Of a stretch of 16,962 nucleotides of DNA, positions 14,347 to 16,962 are shown in pieces. The stretch comes from Bifidobacterium breve (GTDB lineage Bacteria > Actinomycetota > Thermoleophilia > Miltoncostaeales > Miltoncostaeaceae): the NCBI GenBank assembly GCA_945876305.1, contig CAMCOB010000020.1, positions 1 to 16,962 on the forward strand, in the 5' to 3' direction. Positions within the stretch are counted from its first letter, which is position 1; every line of letters starts with the position of its first letter. The notes beneath the pieces are model-generated. The model had not been told where the DNA came from. It made no database searches and saw nothing but the letters and a program-made list of their open reading frames with translations. A program made the position numbers and the translations under genes.

Positions 14347-14356
14347 AGCGTAGTCT
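14347..14356. promoter_or_regulatory. Overlapping divergent -10-like boxes between pgl and gnd
   Basis: AGCGTAGTCT contains TACGCT on the minus strand (14352-14347, toward pgl) and TAGTCT on the plus strand (14351-14356, toward gnd). They share two base pairs. If both are real, polymerase could not occupy both at once, giving mutually exclusive transcription of pgl and gnd. No good -35 is visible for either, so this is a hypothesis. Confidence 0.25.
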
Positions 14357-14410
14357 GGGTCCTGCGCGGCCGTGTCCGGACGCCGCACAAATACCCGTTG
14401 GAGGCTCGTG

Positions 14411-15424
14411 GTGCGTATCGGGATGGTGGGGCTCGGCAGGATGGGCGCGAATATGAGCGTGCGCCTGATGAACGCCGGCCACGAGGTGGTGGGCTACGAC
14501 CGCGACGCAGCAGCAGTCAGTGCGCTGGGCGGCAAGGGCGGGGGGACGGCATCCGACTCGGCCACGCTGGTCGCGCAGCTCGACGGTCCGCGAGTTGTGT
14601 GGTTCATGCTCCCCGCCGCCGTCACCACGGCCGCAATCATGGAAATGGCCGAGCACCTGAAGCCCGGCGACGTGGTGGTGGACGGCGGTAACAGCCACTA
14701 CCCCGATGACATCGCGCGCTCAACGGTGCTGGAGGCCAAGGGCATTCACTACGTGGACGCCGGGGTGAGCGGTGGGGTGTGGGGCCTCGAGCGCGGCTAC
14801 TGCCTCATGGTGGGCGGTACCGACGAGGCCATCACCACGCTCACTCCCATCCTTGAAACTCTCGCGCCCGGGGTGGCCACCGCGCCGCGCACGCGAGGTC
14901 GTGAGGGCCCGCCCACCCCCGCCGAGAACGGCTGGCTGCATTGCGGACCCGCGGGCGCCGGGCACTTCGTGAAAATGGTGCACAACGGCATCGAGTACGG
15001 AATGATGGCCGCGTTCGCCGAGGGGCTGAACATCCTCCACCACGCCAACGAGGGTGCGCGCGAGCGCACCGCCGATGCCGAGACGGCTCCGCTCAGCGAT
15101 CCTGACCTTTACAAGTACGACATCGACGTCGCATCTGTCACCGAGTTGTGGCGCCGGGGCAGCGTGGTGGGGTCATGGCTTCTTGACCTCACTGCAGAGG
15201 AGTATCTGCGCGACCCCGGCCTCGATAAGTTTGAGGGGCGGGTGTCCGACTCGGGTGAGGGTCGCTGGACCCTGCAGGCGGCGGTCGATACAGGCGTACC
15301 TGCCCCGGTTCTTGCCAGCGCGCTGTTCTCGCGCTTTGCGAGCCGTGACAACGACGAGTACGCAAACAAGGTGCTTGCGGCCATGCGCCTGGGCTTTGGC
15401 GGACACCTGGAGCACTCGGAATGA
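14411..15424 (+). CDS. gnd: 6-phosphogluconate dehydrogenase, short decarboxylating type
   Basis: The enzyme converts 6-phosphogluconate to ribulose 5-phosphate and CO2. The 337-residue length fits the short (YqeC-like) class, not the ~470-residue class. Motifs are the Rossmann loop VRIGMVGLGRMGANM (1-15), GYDRD with acidic D30 at the end of strand 2 (favours NAD over NADP), DGGNSHYPDD (91-100), DAGVSGGVWGLERGY (116-130, substrate signature) and GHFVKMVHNGIEYGMM with catalytic K188. A helical C-terminal domain ends near RLGFGGHLE. Two GTGs are in frame (14408, 14411). SD GGAGG at 14400-14404 is three bases from the first and six from the second, so 14411 is chosen. The stop overlaps the zwf start (ATGA). 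Confidence 0.94.
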   Translation: MRIGMVGLGRMGANMSVRLMNAGHEVVGYDRDAAAVSALGGKGGGTASDSATLVAQLDGPRVVWFMLPAAVTTAAIMEMAEHLKPGDVVVDGGNSHYPDDIARSTVLEAKGIHYVDAGVSGGVWGLERGYCLMVGGTDEAITTLTPILETLAPGVATAPRTRGREGPPTPAENGWLHCGPAGAGHFVKMVHNGIEYGMMAAFAEGLNILHHANEGARERTADAETAPLSDPDLYKYDIDVASVTELWRRGSVVGSWLLDLTAEEYLRDPGLDKFEGRVSDSGEGRWTLQAAVDTGVPAPVLASALFSRFASRDNDEYANKVLAAMRLGFGGHLEHSE

Positions 15425-16824
15425 GCGCGAAAGCCGATTGTGTCGTGCTGTTCGGTGCCACCGGCGACCTTGCCTACAAAAAGCTCTATCCGGCGTTGCA
15501 CGCGCTCCAGGAGCGGGGCAAGCTGGATATCCCCATCATCGGCATCGCCCGCGAGGGATGGAGCCTGAAGAAGCTGCAGGACCGCATCCGCGCCTCTCTT
15601 ACCGAGGCCGGTGTGCCAGACGATGACGAGGCGGCCAAGACGCTGCTCAAGTGCGTGCGGTACGTGCATGGCGATTACAACGACCCGATGTCGTTCACCC
15701 ACCTCGCTGAGACCATGCACGACATACGTTTGCCCGTGTTTTATCTGGCCATCCCTCCGGGGCTGTTCGGCGAGGTCGTCGCGGCGCTTTCACATCATGA
15801 CCTCACACAGAACGCGCGCGTGGTGGTGGAGAAGCCGCTCGGCCGTGATCTGGAGTCGGCGCAGGAACTTAACCGTGGACTGGCCACCGAGCTGCGTGAG
15901 GACCAGATATTCCGCATCGATCACTTCCTGGGCTACGAGCAGGTGCAGAACATCCTCGTTGCGCGTTTCGGTAACTCGATGCTTGAACCCATCTGGAACC
16001 GCCGCTACGTGCGTCGGGTGCATATCGAAATGTCCGAGTCATTCGGCGTCGAGGGCCGCGGGTCGTTCTACGAGACTGTCGGATGTCTGCGCGATGTCGT
16101 GCAGAACCACTTGCTGCAGCTTGTCTGCATGCTTGCCATGGAGCCTCCGGTGTCGATGGATGCCCAGTGCATCTCGGACGAGAAGGTGAAGGTGCTCCGC
16201 TCCATCAAGCCACTCCTGCCCGAGAACCTCGTGCGCGGTCAGTTTGAGGGCTACAGGGGCGAGCCCGGAGTGGACCCCGAGAGCGACGTTGAGACCTACT
16301 GCGCGCTGCGGTTTGAGATCGATACCTGGCGCTGGGCGGGCGTTCCATTCACCATTCGTGCAGGCAAGGCGCTGGGGCGCACGGTCACCGAGGCGGTTGT
16401 TGAGTATGTGCTGCCCCCTCGTCAGCTGTTTGAGGAGGCCCACGGCATGATTGAGCCCAACCGCATGCGCTTTCGTATGAAGCCCGACGATCTCATTCAG
16501 TTGAGCATGCAGGTGAAGCAGCCCGGCGATCAGGTGCTCACCGAGACGGTCGATCTTTCAGTGCAGTACGGCAAGCAGCTGGGGAAGCCGGGCCCCGCGG
16601 CCTACGAGCGACTGATGGGCGACGCCATCATCGGTGAGCGCCGCCTGTTCGCCCGCGGCGATCTCGTGGAGGACGCCTGGCGTGTGGTGCAGCCGCTCCT
16701 TGATGACCCACCGCCTGTGGAGCCGTACTTCCAGGGAAGCATGGGGCCGGCTGGCGCCGCGCGGGTACTCCCGCCCAACCTCATGGAAATGCTGAGCGAA
16801 ATTCAGGTGACAGCGACCCGATGA
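15421..16824 (+). CDS. zwf: Glucose-6-phosphate dehydrogenase with altered active-site motif
   Basis: The 467-residue enzyme oxidises glucose 6-phosphate to 6-phosphogluconolactone. It carries the dinucleotide loop FGATGDLAYKKLYPAL (11-26), EKPLGRDL with K138, the signature RIDHFLGYE (165-173), and RDVVQNHLLQ with the catalytic-base H230. The C-terminal beta domain includes FTIRAGKALG. In the signature the family consensus is RIDHYLGKE. Here the essential lysine is Y172, while D167 and H168 remain, so substrate handling may differ or another lysine may replace it. The ATG overlaps the gnd stop in ATGA, with GGAG eight bases upstream. The stop overlaps the glucokinase start the same way, forming a gnd-zwf-ppgK operon. 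Confidence 0.93.
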   Translation: MSAKADCVVLFGATGDLAYKKLYPALHALQERGKLDIPIIGIAREGWSLKKLQDRIRASLTEAGVPDDDEAAKTLLKCVRYVHGDYNDPMSFTHLAETMHDIRLPVFYLAIPPGLFGEVVAALSHHDLTQNARVVVEKPLGRDLESAQELNRGLATELREDQIFRIDHFLGYEQVQNILVARFGNSMLEPIWNRRYVRRVHIEMSESFGVEGRGSFYETVGCLRDVVQNHLLQLVCMLAMEPPVSMDAQCISDEKVKVLRSIKPLLPENLVRGQFEGYRGEPGVDPESDVETYCALRFEIDTWRWAGVPFTIRAGKALGRTVTEAVVEYVLPPRQLFEEAHGMIEPNRMRFRMKPDDLIQLSMQVKQPGDQVLTETVDLSVQYGKQLGKPGPAAYERLMGDAIIGERRLFARGDLVEDAWRVVQPLLDDPPPVEPYFQGSMGPAGAARVLPPNLMEMLSEIQVTATR

Positions 16825-16962
16825 CCCTTTCACTCGGAATCGACGTTGGTGGCAGCGGGATCAAGGCGGCAATTGTCGACCTGGCCACCGGTGCGTTCAC
16901 AACAGAGCGGGTGCGGGTGGAGACACCGCAGCCCGCCACACCAGACTCGGTGGTTGCGGCAA
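16821..16962 (+). CDS. ppgK: Polyphosphate glucokinase (ROK family), 3'-truncated
   Basis: The first 47 codons of a ROK-family sugar kinase run off the window. The N-terminus LGIDVGGSGIKAAIVDLATG carries the phosphate-binding DVGGSGIK motif, and TPQPATPDSVVAA is characteristic of actinobacterial polyphosphate/ATP glucokinase PpgK. That enzyme phosphorylates glucose to glucose 6-phosphate using polyphosphate. ATG 16821 overlaps the zwf stop (ATGA), with AGGTGA at 16805-16810 as a possible SD. The product feeds the Zwf reaction directly, so the context agrees. The catalytic Asp and C-terminal motifs are outside the window; another ROK glucokinase is the main alternative. Confidence 0.85.
   Translation, partial: MTLSLGIDVGGSGIKAAIVDLATGAFTTERVRVETPQPATPDSVVAA

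Overview
The window is high-GC (about two thirds G+C by eye), densely packed bacterial chromosome and looks actinobacterial. Four things support this: a DUF948 gene, a small gene, alaS, ruvX, mltG and aroE in the order I recall from Streptomyces (and, from alaS on, Mycobacterium); a polyphosphate-type ROK glucokinase; an HU protein with a long Lys/Ala-rich tail; and frequent GTG starts with possible leaderless promoters. A deep-branching or environmental lineage (Thermoleophilia-like) is a guess. No mobile element, phage gene, CRISPR array, rRNA or convincing tRNA is visible.

Layout. 1-595: the 3' part of a periplasmic amino-acid-type solute-binding protein, followed by a hairpin and a structured intergenic stretch. 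830-7675: a tightly coupled plus-strand block. It starts with an unusual one-ORF fusion of an IscU/NifU-like domain to the tRNA 2-thiouridylase MnmA. Two small membrane proteins, alaS, ruvX, mltG and aroE follow; many junctions are 4-base GTGA overlaps. 7730-12218: an SbcD/SbcC-like (Mre11/Rad50-type) nuclease-ATPase pair of the subtype without a zinc hook, translationally coupled to a class I methyltransferase. 12263-12751: a CbiX/SirB-type chelatase with a cysteine-rich tail. It converges on a minus-strand HU gene (12811-13281) across a shared hairpin. 13435-13659: a small unrecognised gene that overlaps tail to tail with minus-strand pgl.

13656-16962 is an oxidative pentose phosphate cluster. 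pgl (minus) diverges from gnd-zwf-ppgK (plus), and zwf and ppgK each start in an ATGA overlap. Together they encode glucose phosphorylation (PpgK, truncated by the window edge), G6P oxidation (Zwf), lactone hydrolysis (Pgl) and oxidative decarboxylation (short, probably NAD-type Gnd). Most of the window is therefore housekeeping.

The points most worth a second look are these: the IscU-MnmA fusion, which lacks the third scaffold cysteine and has a perfect 16-bp palindrome in its linker; a cloverleaf-like fold just upstream of it; the K-to-Y change in the Zwf active-site motif; the hookless SbcC with a beta-rich insert paired with a GDxH SbcD; the cysteine tail of the chelatase; and the 33-bp tandem repeats in the HU tail. 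I did not find a clearly new multi-gene system. The novelty lies in variant forms of known proteins.
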